DNA of 64,000 bases from Cunninghamia lanceolata (lineage: Eukaryota > Streptophyta > Pinopsida > Cupressales > Cupressaceae). This document shows positions 11,066 to 22,666 of this stretch, one piece after another. A model generated the notes under the pieces. The model was given only the letters and a program-made list of their open reading frames with translations. It was not told the origin of the DNA and did not search any database. The DNA lies in NCBI GenBank assembly GCA_027924645.1, contig BSBN01001483.1, forward strand, positions 1,550,001 through 1,614,000. The letters run 5' to 3'. Position 1 is the stretch's first letter. Every line of letters begins with the position of its first letter. The position numbers and the translations under genes are program-made.

Positions 11066-12155
11066 TGTTGATAACTGAGAGGGGGGGTGAATCAGTTATC
11101 CTAATTATTTCCCCTTTTTGAACTTTCTTATTAATTAATGCAGCATTGAATTAAACACAAAAACATTACCATGAAATAAGAAACACATGACACAGTATTT
11201 TTGACGTGGAAACCCTGTTAAGGGAGAAAACCACAGGGTGATTAACCCAAAAATTATTCTCTGTTAGAAGAATGGGAAATTACAAAATGGCACTTGCCAA
11301 TTAGGGCTCACTGCCCGAGCACACTGCTCACAAGAGGCCCACTGCCTACAAGAAGACACACTGTCTACAAAGTGATAAGAATCACAGTCTTGAACTGATT
11401 GGAAGCATCTGCATATGCTAGAGTTCAGTTCTGGTTAGGCTCAGTACACTGATCTGCTGCACTTCATCTTTCCTCTGTTCTTTATTCTGCTATTCTTTCA
11501 CATACCGGATCTTTCTTGCTTTTTCTGCTCTGTTCTAGACTTATTCGCATATATATATTGCTTTATACTCATGCTTCACAACTAAATCCATCCTCTATAT
11601 ATATCCGTACAAGTAATTTCATCATCTTTCTAGTCGGCATCCGGAACAGTCTAGTTTCTTACAAACTTTGTTCTGTCGGCTGAATCCTTGCTCACCAAGC
11701 AATGCGGATCAAGCATATACTAGTAGATATCATTAATCATGTCAGCCAAACATGATTCATGCCTTCACAACCTTTGTCATCAACAGTAACACATCCGGAA
11801 AGTAGTCTGATACTCTGTCAGTCAGTTCTTCCTCTGTTTTCACTGTCTCTCAGGAATCCGGTACTCAACTTATTCATATCTTTTTCTTTGTCCATCACCG
11901 GAGGCTAAATCCTTGGAATATACCACTCAAGGTAGTCCTCTTGACTTCCCCAAATCTGCACTGCACCAAGACACTTCCTCTAAGAGATCCAGATCAATCT
12001 GTCGGACCTTGCCACATGCTCTGTTCTTGTTCACCGGACCACAACAGTCTTTATTCTGACTTCCGGTAGAGACACATTATGACTTGCGGATATGTGGGAT
12101 GACCTTTGTTGCCATCAATGACAACCATGAATCCATATAGTGTCTCTTGCCAACA
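11066..12155 (-). repeat. 5' LTR of the young non-autonomous element
   Basis: 1,090 bp, TGTTG...CAACA ends, matched base for base with 4757-5851 except for scattered substitutions and small indels in the (TA)n run and the caacaaccatg repeat. It is followed directly by the target duplication aatcg. Confidence 0.95.
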
Positions 12156-15100
12156 AATCGTTCCCTCCTCCAAAGCAAAAAAAACACCTATACTCTTGGC
12201 ATGTATCTGCCACATCTTCTACAATCCAACTATATGCTCTCCAAGACAATAAAGACTCATCCCTCACTCTCCTTTATTCTCCTTTGCATTAGAAGGCAAC
12301 AATAAATCTTAAATGATTTATATGGTCATCATTTAAAGATTATTGTTTTACATCACAAAGTATGCAAAGAAAAATAAATAAAAACAAAGAAGGCACAAAA
12401 GTGCTCATCTTGGTAAAAGGAATACAAATTTTAGCACAAAAGTCTTAAAAGAGCCACCCCATGGCATACTCCTAGGGAATACATGTCTTAAAGTCTTGCA
12501 CCATGGGCAATTTCAAGGTATGCAAAATAAAAAGTGAAAAGAAAAAAAAGCCCATCGGGCTTCTAGGGTTATGAAACCCTAAAACACAAAAGGCACTTTT
12601 TGCCCTCATTTTGCACTTTTTCAATCTTGAAAAATTGTTCTCTATTGTTTCTTCGCTACCATGAGGATTTCCTTTCTGAGCATTCTGTGGATGATTTCTC
12701 CTATTTCTCAGGGCATTTTCACTTAAAACTGTCATGAAAAGCTTCTGTAGCTTCTGGTAAGTTCGATGAACTCATTTCTTTTGAGGGTAACTGAAAATTT
12801 TCATGGTTTCTGTTGCTCTCTACATGACATATAACTGGGATTTCTATATTTGTTCTCTATTCTCTGTATGCTCATAGAAATATGACTGAATATGGTTTTT
12901 TTGGAAACAGTTACAGTCAAAAAAAGGAAAAGAATTTTAATCTTTTGTTTATTCCTGCCTTCATTTGCTTAGCATGCTTTGAATATACAGTTTCTTCATC
13001 TGTCTAAGGCTTCAACTCTGATATTTTCTCTATTCTTAAAATTGGCCCCTTAGGGTTTCAAAAACCCTAACTATATATTTTGAATGGCCATGGACAATAC
13101 AGTTTTCTAACTTTGGCTTAGGGTTTCAAGGAAAACAAAACCCACATCCTTGTACTAAACGACCATGAACAAAATGACTCATTCTAGTTTTTTCTGCAAG
13201 CATAAGGCATTTTAATGTGTTCCTGTCAATCAAAAATGAAGCTAGGGTTCTAACAAAAATAAAAACCTCATTTTGTTTTTCCTCTGAATATTTCACTTAC
13301 AGTATAAGATCTTCTATCTTTTGTATACATAAAAAAGTATTTCTGAACAAAAATACTAGGGTTTCTTATTAGAGTTTCTACAGAAACCAAACCCTAACTA
13401 TACTTTACCTGTTCAGGTGGCATGACAACAGTTAAAAGTTTCATGGATAACTTACAAATAGCATTGCTCTTTTCATTGTATATTTCTCTATAGATGAATC
13501 TCATAAATTTATTCATTTTGAATATAACTACCAGTATATTTTGAAAACTATCATTTTTATAGAACATGCTTTGGTAGTAGCAAAAAATGTTTCATGTAGC
13601 TTTCATACACTTTGCATTATTTCTAATATTATTTCTGTATCTACTAAGAACTTGAAGAATCTATATAGAGATATGATTTTCTATCTCTTCTGAGCATTTA
13701 TGACATTTCTCTCATGAACATTTCAATACCTCTATTATTCCTATGCACTCAGAACAACTGTAGCTTCATCTTTTGCATGCTTTGACTGCTGATGACTATA
13801 CACTGTCCTTGCTCATGGTCATCATGCATTATACTGCCTTTGATAACTGTTATGGATATCACTTAACAATGTTCCTTATGACTGTCAAAATACTGTCATT
13901 GATTTGCTGATGTAAGTTTAACTGATATGGTCATTCAAAACAAACCTTGATCCATTGACTCGTTGATGGTGAATAATCACTTTCATACTCGATGACTGTC
14001 ATGATCTTGTGGCTTCTCAACATGACCTCCATACTTTCATGGGTATTGGGATTAAGATGAAGGATATCACCTTAGTTATACATACCTGATAGACTTTAAA
14101 CTTCTTGTTCTTTGTAGAATATCTGAGTTCATTGAGATGCTTGTATTCTTGTTGTGCCCTTTTAGCATAGTCATCAATGACTATTTCTGCTATGTTCTAT
14201 AACAGCTGATGATTGTTTCCTTTGAACTGTATGCTGTTATTTCTTATGACTATAATGTTTGAGGTCCCTCTTCATTGTCCTTTGCATGGCTCTACTCCCT
14301 TGGACCAACATTGCCTCTGAAATTTGTAACTGTATGAAATGTAGAGTCCCTCCATCTTGATATTGTTTCACAATGTTAATCATGCTTGTGTAGATGCCTC
14401 TTTTCCATCATCTGTTCCTCCTCAATGCTGCACCCTTGTATCAATACTGACTTGCTACTAGCTAATATATAGCAGTGATTATCTTCAACAGTTCATACTA
14501 CACTCTTAAGGTATGACAGTCCTCATGTGATTGCTACTAAATGAAAAGTAGTTGTTCCATGATTGTTCTAAAACAATGAAGGTCCTATCTTTACTAATGC
14601 ATTGACCTTGTTACATCATTATAGGTTGTGTTTTGATATCTGATCTTCCTTTTCAAAAAAATGAAAATGACTTGCTTATTGACAGATGAAATGACTACCT
14701 TTTAACAAGGACAATGATGTCTCTTACATGAAACTCTACTGCTCTTCCAGTCTGATGACCCTCTTATGCAGTCAGTCTTCTTTGCATATGATAAATACAT
14801 ATGAAATGCTCTGAAATAACTATGAGTTGGGCTCAACCCTTGTGGGAGCCACATTTTCTCCACTCATAATTTAATCTAATGAATCACACAGGACATAATT
14901 ACACCTATATCTGCACATGAAACAAACTTGTTAGGAAATAAATGCATATTTTGGATGTGTTTGATGAGTTGATTGTTCTATAGGACATCCAAGATATACA
15001 TTTCTTGTTTAATGCATTTGATGGTCAATTTATACATGCATAGGTACCTATTCATGTCAGGTTTGGGACCATTCATTGCTTAGAGTATTACTCTAACACC

Positions 15101-16547
15101 ACTATTTTTTCCAAATGCAAGAACTAGGAGTAACATGACACTAGGAAGGACAAAGACAACTCGGGACAACAGGACAACATAGCAGAACCAGAACCAGTCA
15201 TTCTCAGGCAATGACTGGCCTCTCACCTTACAGGTACTTTTATTTACCTTTACTTATTCATTTATATATTGTTCTTCAATTTCATTGAATAAGAAAGTTA
15301 ATCTCACGACTTGTGTGAGATAATGTACATTTTACATTCAATAAAGATTATTTATTCTTTTAGAAAGGATTTGTATAAAACTTTCTTATGTTGCATGCAC
15401 TTGGATAAATGTAGTAATTTGATAAACATAATCTTTTGTTTTTTAATTATTTCATTTATGCACTTGAATGTAATGTAGGAAAGATTAGATAAAATGTACC
15501 TTTTAAAACTTTGAATCAAAGCTCTACCTGAATGAGCTTTAGTGAAATTTAGGTAACAATAGAAAAAAGATAAGGTAACATCGTTAATCTTTGTATATTT
15601 TGACATGTATATGATATAAATGAGGATATACAAAGGAATAATACACAAAACCTGACACAATTAGATATTTGAACATTGTATACATCAGGTGGGGTCCACA
15701 TCTATATGGTTGGGATACATGAATGCGATTTATAGAAAAATGATACAAAAGACTTAAATGCAAAGTCAGACTCCAAACTAATTCTAACTTGTTTTATAAA
15801 ACCCACTGGAATCTGAGTTTGTATATTTCGATGATTGTATAAGATATACATAAGGATATACAAAACTTAATATACATAAAGTAAGAAAGAGAAACACTAA
15901 AATGTAAAAGACTTATCGTGCATGTATGTGAAATTCAAATGGGAAAAGTGCATGTATATGATATGCAAAATTCAAAAGTGTAGAGAACTAATGTATACAA
16001 GATTCAAAATATGAACTAAATGGGAAAAGTGAAACACAGATAAAATTGTATGCCTTAATTACAACATTTAATGCACACCTACCACTGGAAGACCTGAATT
16101 CAAAGAAGTAAAAAGGAAATTAGATTATGTTAATCTTCACAATTGCATTCAGAGTTAAAAAATTACAGAGCAGTTTACAGAGCTGAGGTGAAAGGCAATT
16201 CAAAGGGCGAATTAAAATTTGAGAATGATAGCTAGGTTGAGTTTGAACGGTAAATTTCTTGTCAACACTATTAAAGTCAACAGTTACAGTTCAGGTATGT
16301 ACTAAAAGACTCTTGTGATTTTACGGAATATGATTACGGAAATTTTATAGTGATTACAGTTGAATAATGGAAAAGTTGTTAGGCTTAAGTAATCATTATG
16401 TTTAAATTGTAAATGTAAACACAGTAGGATACATATGCTAATTCAAATGAAGAGAAGCTTAGGGTAAAAGTTAAATGGTAAATATGCATGGTAAAAAACC
16501 CTAGTAAATACAGACATGGTGGTAAAATCAATGCATGTCTTTTCAGG

Positions 16548-19500
16548 ATGCCTCCAAAAGGAAAGAAAGTGGAGAAGACAACTGAAAAAGTCAAAAAGAA
16601 GGAAACCATAGTCAAAGAAGAATTTGCAGTCAGAGGTTATAACTCAAATATTTAATGTCACATAGGACATTACATACTGAAATTGGGGATTTTGATTCTG
16701 AAGAGATATTGAACAAGATCCGAGAACCTGGTGCGTCTTTAGCCATGAAAAACATTTGGGATGTTGGGTTGTACAAGGCTGCAGGATTTCCATTAGCAAT
16801 GGATGCTAGGGACCTAGTTTTTGAGTGTTTACAGAGATATGATTCTTACTTCTAGGAAGGTAAAACATAATGGAGTGATATTCACAAATCTGTCTGTCGA
16901 TGGTATAGCAGAAACTTTTGGATTGAAGACAACTAGAAAGATGAAAGAAGTGGACACAAAGAAATGTTCAGATGATTTTAAGAAGAATGAGGCATCCTGT
17001 AAGACTTCAATATTCTATGTGTGATATCCCTCAGATAAGAAGCCGAAGGTAGCTGCCAAAGTACCAAAGACTCTATACAAGTTAGATTTCAAGGATGAAG
17101 TATATATCATGATTACACTACTAAGAAGAGTAATGGGGTTAGAGGATGCAACTACATTCAAACCTTGGATGTTTTTAGTAATACAATTCATCAGAGAAGA
17201 AACAGAGGATGTGCATTGGGCATTGGTAATCAGCAATGCAATTTATGCACAGGCCTTAAGATTCAACAAACACAAGAAATTCTTCATGTCATCATACATT
17301 ATATATTCTTGTGTTACTAACATGCAACTGAATAGGATACCAAGGATTGGCACATTGGGAAGGGGGCCAAGACAAAATTTAGTATATGATCATTCCCCAG
17401 ACCTGCAAGCACAAATGTAGGGAAGAATTGGATAAGGGTTAATGATGTGTTGTCTATGTACTTGACAAGGATACTGACAGGTGAAAATGATCAAAGGTTG
17501 TGTGAAATAGCTAAGAATATAATCACATTGCATAGTGCTTGGTATATTCAGTTCTCCACTTTCACATATATTAGAACTAAGGGATTTAAAGGTAAAACTT
17601 TTAGACTACCAAGATATCCATCAAATAAGGTAGTGTTGCTAGAGTTCACTAGACAAATATTGGATGTATATGCAATGTGTAAGGCCCAACGTAACAGGGG
17701 TAACATCAAATTCCCCTTTGTTATTGGAAGGTATCAGTGTTTCAATGAGGATGTGGCTAAAACTTTAGAGGCTAAATTGTTGTATTATGGTTTTCCAATG
17801 TTTGATCTAGATAGGCCTTTTGCTCCATTCAAAAGGATTCATAATTTTATAGATAAAAATTACAAGCATCAACCTCACATTGAGGATTTTTGGGCCGACT
17901 ATGATAATGAAGATGAAGTGAAGAGAAGGTCTAATCAAAGATTAACCCTTGATCTAATGAGAACATTGGGGGGAATTGTAGTGCCCCAAGAGATCAGAGA
18001 TGATGATGAGAATACCTTGCATATAGGGTATGACAGTACAAAGGAAATTCTGACTAAACCAGATTGGAATCAATCTGAAGAAATTTCATTGGATAATATT
18101 TCAAAGTCAGTGTTTGCATACTCAGATATCTGGGTAAAAGAAAGAATAGAAGAATTAAAGGCTAAGGGAATAACACTCACTTACCTGAATAAGAAGGGTA
18201 AAAAGAGAACTCAGGACAATGAGAAGGATTTTGATGATTTTCTGAAAAGAAAGAGGCAGGTGGTGGAAGCTAGAATAGCTAAAGCCAACACAGGAGCCAC
18301 AATAATGGACCCCTATGCACTAGGGATAACAGTGGCTATACCTACAGGAATGTTTGTATCTACCAAGGAGGGGACGTCTACATCTACATCTACTACTGTT
18401 GTTACAATAGAGACAGTTCCATTATAGGCAGTAGTGCTATCACAACCACCATCAACACCTACAGTACTTGTGCAGGCATCTCAACAAACACCTTCGGAGA
18501 CACCCATGGTTGCAGAATAAACCCAATAGGAGAAAATACAGGGATTTATTAAGGTCAAACAAGAGATGAACAAAGAAATGATGGCAAAGGCATCTGCCCA
18601 AGTATCCACCAAAGAAAATGTAGTAGTAGATGTGGATCAAATTGAGGATGTAGAAGAAGATGAAGAAGAAGGTAAAAATGAAGGCAGTGATGATAGCCTT
18701 AGGATGAGCAGTGAGGAAGAAGGAGATAAATAAGTACCAAAACCTCATCTCATCTCCAAGCAGTCAATACTAAAGATTAAAATAATTGATCCTTTTGAAT
18801 GGAAGAGGTTAAGGAAGCAGCCAAAGAAATATTGAGGAATCAAGCCGAGGAACAAGAAAATATAGACATGGAAAAGGTATAAGATGTTCAAGAAGAGGCC
18901 CATCAAGAAAATATGCCTACAGAGGGGATGGAGGAACAAGGAGTTGATGAAGGGAAAGATCCACCACATGAGGGTCTTAACCTTGAAGTACCCCATGAGG
19001 AAGAATGACAAAATGCAAAAAATGTTCAACCTCCACAACAACAAATTCCTCAATAGGAACAACCCCAGCAACAACAAGTTCCCCTACAACAACAATAGCA
19101 ACATCAATAGGAGCAAGAGCAAGAAGAAGTGCTCGTAGAAGGAGGTCAAGAAGTGTTGAATGAGGAAGCCACAGATACAAATAAGGAAGTGCCAACTTGG
19201 TTAGAGTTCGAAGTGAAACAGGACACAACAGTTGAAGTGGCAACAATTGATATTAAGAGTTTGTTAACTAGTGATGTTGAGAAGAGAGGTAGAAGAAAGG
19301 CTAGAACCATGTCGGCCATAAAGAGGTATTCCTTTGGTGGAAGGATTGCAAAAATAGCAATTCCCCAGGCTGATAAGGGGAAAGGAGAAATAAGTGCAGA
19401 GGAATACAAGGTGATTAGTGTGGATCTTAGGCATGTCAATAGAGAGCAGCACATTGAGGAATTGTAGGAAATGACTAAGTTCACTACAAGCAGATTGAGA

Positions 19501-20369
19501 AAAGATAAACAAAAAATAAAGAATTTGAAGGGGCAAATTGCCCAATATGAACAATTCATTCAAGGGATATTTGATCCCACACAAAATGTACCTGAACTAG
19601 TCCCTGATTTAATTATTTTTTCTAAGGAACAAATAGAAGAGAAAGAGAATAAAAAGCATGAGGCTAGTATGTTGGAGGATTTTGTTAGGTCATTTATTCA
19701 TAAAGGAGAAGATGTAATAAAAATTGCCAATGGCAATTGGAGTACTACACTAACTAAGTGAACTAATTGTGCCCACATTATACAAAAGTGTCAAGAAAGA
19801 ATAAAGCAAAACAAAGATGAGTTGAAGAAACTCAAAGCTTTGGAAGGTCATACACAGTCCTTAGTGAATGATGGTATTATAACCATGCAAACTAAATTTC
19901 AGGTTCCTAAAATGAAGATGGAGCTAAAATATGAAGAGGGGATACTGAGGCCTTGCTTGGCCAATATACAGGAATTGGAAAAGAATGTTCAAGTTTTGTT
20001 GAAGAAACATGTGAAGATGGTTGAAGATTTGGTTAAACATCCATGCCCTCAAGTTCAAGTATTTGATGTAGATACAACTATAACAGAATTCAAAGGCAAC
20101 TATCTGCCCTGCATCGATGATCCTGTAAACCATTTAGATGAGGAAGAAAAGGAAAATATGGTGAAACTAAGTGCTAAGATTAGAAAATATCACAAGAGGA
20201 GAGAAGATAGAGAAAACAAAGCACAAGCATTAAAATGTAGCAGTACACTTGGGATGCTTCTCAAAGAACCAGTCGTACCTCCATATCCACCTTAACTGCA
20301 AAGTTCACACAATACATGAGCGATAAGATTAAGGATATGCAGATAGAAGACGACAGTGTTAGTGACTAG
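16548..20369 (+). pseudogene. LTR-encoded ORF, copy A (~1,270 codons, degraded)
   Basis: An ATG (MPPKGKKVEK...) at 16548 follows tcttttcag, a good 3' splice-site sequence. The frame, patched across several stops and single-base indels (first TAA about 36 codons in), encodes four regions. First is a basic N-terminus. Second is a structured region of about 550 residues with motifs FPLAMDARDLVFECLQR, FTNLSVDGIAETFGL and WMFLVIQFIREE. Third is a Thr/Ser, acidic and Gln-rich middle (runs of QQ near 19030-19100). Last is a Lys/Glu coiled-coil C-terminus ending GVSD-like at 20369, with a terminal frameshift near 20230. The longest clean piece is 17447-18427. There is no retroviral enzyme motif. Motif order matches ORF2 of the element at 4757-12155. 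Function is unknown; it lies in U3, upstream of the TATA box. Confidence 0.7.
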
Positions 20370-20578
20370 GCTATTTTTTCACTAATTGTTACATGTTATA
20401 CTTTGTTATGATTATGTAATGATACATGGTCAAAGTAAAGTCAAATATTTTAGAAGATTCTAAAGAGCAACTTTGTGCCTGAGAGAGTATTCTTTAATAT
20501 ACTTTGAAGTGACAGCTGGTTGGGAATTTGAATTTGAACTATTGGTAGTTTTGTGACCATAGTAGGGGATTTTGAGTC

Positions 20579-20585
20579 TATAAAA
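20579..20585 (+). promoter_or_regulatory. TATA box of the Tat-like 5' LTR
   Basis: The sequence ctataaaagggg is conserved at the same place in the other LTR (45637). It lies about 210 bp after the ORF stop. AATAAA follows about 260 bp downstream (20849), as expected for a U3/R boundary with the poly(A) signal in R. This places the ORF in U3. Confidence 0.65.
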
Positions 20586-20931
20586 GGGGCTTTAATATTT
20601 ATATTTGAATACACACTCCTTATATAGAAAAAGCATTGGAGAATTTGCAATAGAAGTAATTTGTGAAAATACTTTGAGCATAGGAGTCAGATTAGCATTT
20701 TGCCTATGTCTATAATGAAGAGAATGTGCAATGTCTTATTTTCTCTCTGTATCTAGAAAATGTATATAAGTTTGATTTAGTTGTTGATACTTTCAAAGAC
20801 TTTGAAGTCGATATATATTGTAAATTTGAAATGGCTTCCATATGTTAATAAATACAAACATCTAGTTGCTGCGTCTACTCTAGAGTGTAGTTAGATTCAT
20901 GTGTTCTTTGATATATTTCCTTTGATGATTG

Positions 20932-22043
20932 TGTTGGAAAGAGACATTGCTAGGCATGTCAGGTGTTGTCATTGATGGCAACTAAATCTATCTTACACAT
21001 CCTCATTGTATCATTTGATCATATTGGAAGTTAGATTGTCGATTTGTCTAAGTCTGGATAGACAGGAACAGAGCATATGACAGGGTTCAGCATCTTGGTC
21101 CACATTTCTCCACAGGTAATCATATTGTGCTGCGGATATGAGAGAATGTTAAGGGATGTCAGGGCTATCTAAATTCATAGTTTTAGCCTTCGGTGATGAA
21201 GGGATTGAAAGTTACAAATGTCTGAGTATCAGATTTTGGTTAGACAGTTCAATCTGATGAAGAACAGGTTGACTTGATGTTTGATCCTTATGCGAATTAA
21301 GAGAAGTGGTTGGTTAAGTAATTTATGAGATCCAATGGTATTGGCTAACATGTGTGGTGACTTGAATACACAGTTTTTGGTCCGTGTTGATGTTTGTGCA
21401 TGGATTCAACCAATAGAATAGTGATCTTGAAAAAGATTCTAAGTTTTTTGGAGGTTGACTGCAGTTGATGTTTTTTCATGTTGTAGATATATATAATCGA
21501 TGGGTTGGAGCATTTTGTCATAAGGTAATGCGAATATGAGTTGAGATGTGTGAAGTGTGATAGTATCAAGTGTGAAGCAAGGGATTTGAGCCTCGGATCA
21601 TGGCAGAATAGTAAAACAGGGCAGTGAGAGATGAAGTGTGTGAAGTCAGTATATTGAGCCTAATCGGAACTATAATCTTGCATTGTTAGATGCTATTCTT
21701 CAATTCAAGTATTTTAGTAAACTCTTGTAATTAATCTTGTAGGTAGTGAGCCTCCTTTGAGTAGTGAGCTCTGGGTAGTGCGCCCGAAGGCATGTGCCTT
21801 CCCATTTTGTAATACTTTTAACAGAGTATAAAATCTTGTGGGTTAACCCCCACCATGGTTTTTCCCTTAACCGAGTTTCCAAGTAAAAATCTTGGTGTTC
21901 ATGTGTGATGATCTTGTTGTTTCTATTCTTAAGTTCATGCTTCTTTCATTTGAATGTATGTTGTAAATTTATAAAGGAACATAATAATAAGTTTTTCAGA
22001 ACACTGATTCACACCCCCCTCTCAATGTTCTTTAATTTCAACA
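20932..22043 (+). repeat. Solo LTR inserted in the Tat-like 5' LTR
   Basis: This 1,112-bp block is absent from the matching place in the other LTR (about 45988). It begins TGTTGGAAAGAGACATTG and ends cccctctcaatg...TTTCAACA. It is flanked by gattg (20927-20931) and gatta (22044-22048), a target duplication with one change. The start and the end (cacccccctctca) resemble the LTR of the 4757-12155 element read on its minus strand, so it is a divergent member of that group. No internal region remains, which points to recombination between two LTRs. Confidence 0.85.
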
Positions 22044-22648
22044 GATTACAATTATGTATGTTAATTTGTGATATTGATCTAAAGAAAAATACATGAATTT
22101 AACTCCTTTGATGTGTTACAGCTAATCAAACATATGCGCATGAGTAGCAGAGAAATAATTCCTACAGAATCAAGTTCTCTAAACCTTATCTTCTTAAATT
22201 TCTTATCAAATCTTTAAATAATTAGTGTGCATTCAGTTATCTGAAGGAGATTGTTATTGATTCAAATAAAAACTTGTGAATTGCAAGGATCTTTAATAGT
22301 TTTCATATAAATCTGAAATACAAAGTATGTTTTCATTGAAATTCAAGCAAAGCTTTGTAATAGAATGGTAAATACATGCAAAGGATAACTAGTTATAGTG
22401 TAATTTGTAGTTATTTGCAAAGTGTAACTAAAAGTAGCTAGTACATATCCCTTAAATCACATAAGGCCTCTTGAATAAACAACTTCACATTGAACCCTGA
22501 GTAAATCTAACACAACCATGACCTAGTTACCGTAGACTTGGAATTGAGAACTATTTTTAATAATTCTCCATATTCTTCAAGATAAGACAAGATTCTTTGT
22601 GACTTTTATCTATTGTTATTTTGAATAAAATCATCATCAACAATTTCT

Positions 22649-22666
22649 TGGTGCTAGAAGGAGGGC
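22649..22666 (+). other. Primer binding site of the Tat-like element
   Basis: TGGTGCTAGAAGGAGGGC lies six bases after the LTR end (CAACA at 22642). It starts TGG as a PBS should and is of the TGGCGCTAGAAGGAGGGC kind seen in plant Tat-type elements. The tRNA is not assigned. Confidence 0.65.

Larger units (their letters stand above)
4757..12155 (-). mobile_element. Young, complete non-autonomous LTR retrotransposon with copia-type signals
   Basis: The element is 7.4 kb on the minus strand with LTRs at 11066-12155 (5') and 4757-5851 (3'). It has a perfect target duplication, a tRNA-Met-type PBS (11052-11063) and a polypurine tract touching the 3' LTR. The LTRs differ by only about 1-2% by eye, so it is the youngest clear insertion here. 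It carries two long frames: a coiled-coil plus zinc-knuckle ORF and a 1,027-codon ORF. It has no protease, integrase, RT or RNase H, so an autonomous partner must mobilise it. The TGGTATCAGAGC PBS and AAAGGGGGAG-type purine tract point to a Ty1/copia partner (inference). Related LTRs occur at 20932-22043 and 62977-64000. Confidence 0.9.
1..15558 (-). mobile_element. Large non-autonomous LTR retrotransposon, minus strand, left end outside window
   Basis: Positions 1-1308 and about 14247-15558 are the same sequence with roughly 5% differences by eye, and both copies stop at the same base. Read on the minus strand the LTR begins TGTTACCT at 15558 (and 1308). It should end CATTGACA at 3804, because a PBS-like sequence follows at once (3778-3795). 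The 5' LTR is therefore about 4.36 kb once the nested element at 4757-12155 is removed. The internal region is only 1309-3803, and the 3' LTR runs off the left edge. No RT, integrase or protease is visible, so it must depend on another element (LARD-like). After 15558 the bases ataga match atagc at 40625 in the empty LTR copy, which gives the insertion site. The left duplication is outside the window. Confidence 0.72.
3804..15558 (-). repeat. 5' LTR (~4.36 kb) interrupted by a nested element
   Basis: The LTR consists of 12156-15558 plus 3804-4756, separated by the insertion at 4757-12155. It starts TGTTACCT and ends TTGACA on the minus strand. Only the first 1.3 kb has a partner in the window, so the 3' limit at 3804 rests on the TG/CA ends and the adjacent PBS. 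No gene is visible in 12161-15558 or 3804-4756: both are AT-rich with scattered aaccctaa-type words and only short random frames. Confidence 0.6.
15559..22642 (+). repeat. 5' LTR (right ~6 kb) of the Tat-like element
   Basis: Aligned by eye with 40625-46583, it is interrupted only by the solo LTR 20932-22043. It contains, in order, about 1 kb of AT-rich U3, the degraded ORF 16548-20369, a TATA box at 20579, AATAAA near 20849, and about 600 bp of U5-like sequence (22044-22642) without genes. The ends are unknown (left) and CAACA (right). Confidence 0.78.

Noticed and set aside
13060..13400. aaccctaa words as interstitial telomere repeats
   Set aside because: They are single scattered copies, not a tandem array, and such words are common in plant LTRs and leaders.
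15559..22642. Copies A and B as two independent non-autonomous insertions
   Set aside because: Copy A ends exactly at a PBS and gag, and copy B follows integrase and ends at the same base as copy A, which is the LTR arrangement. Independent insertions would need both coincidences.
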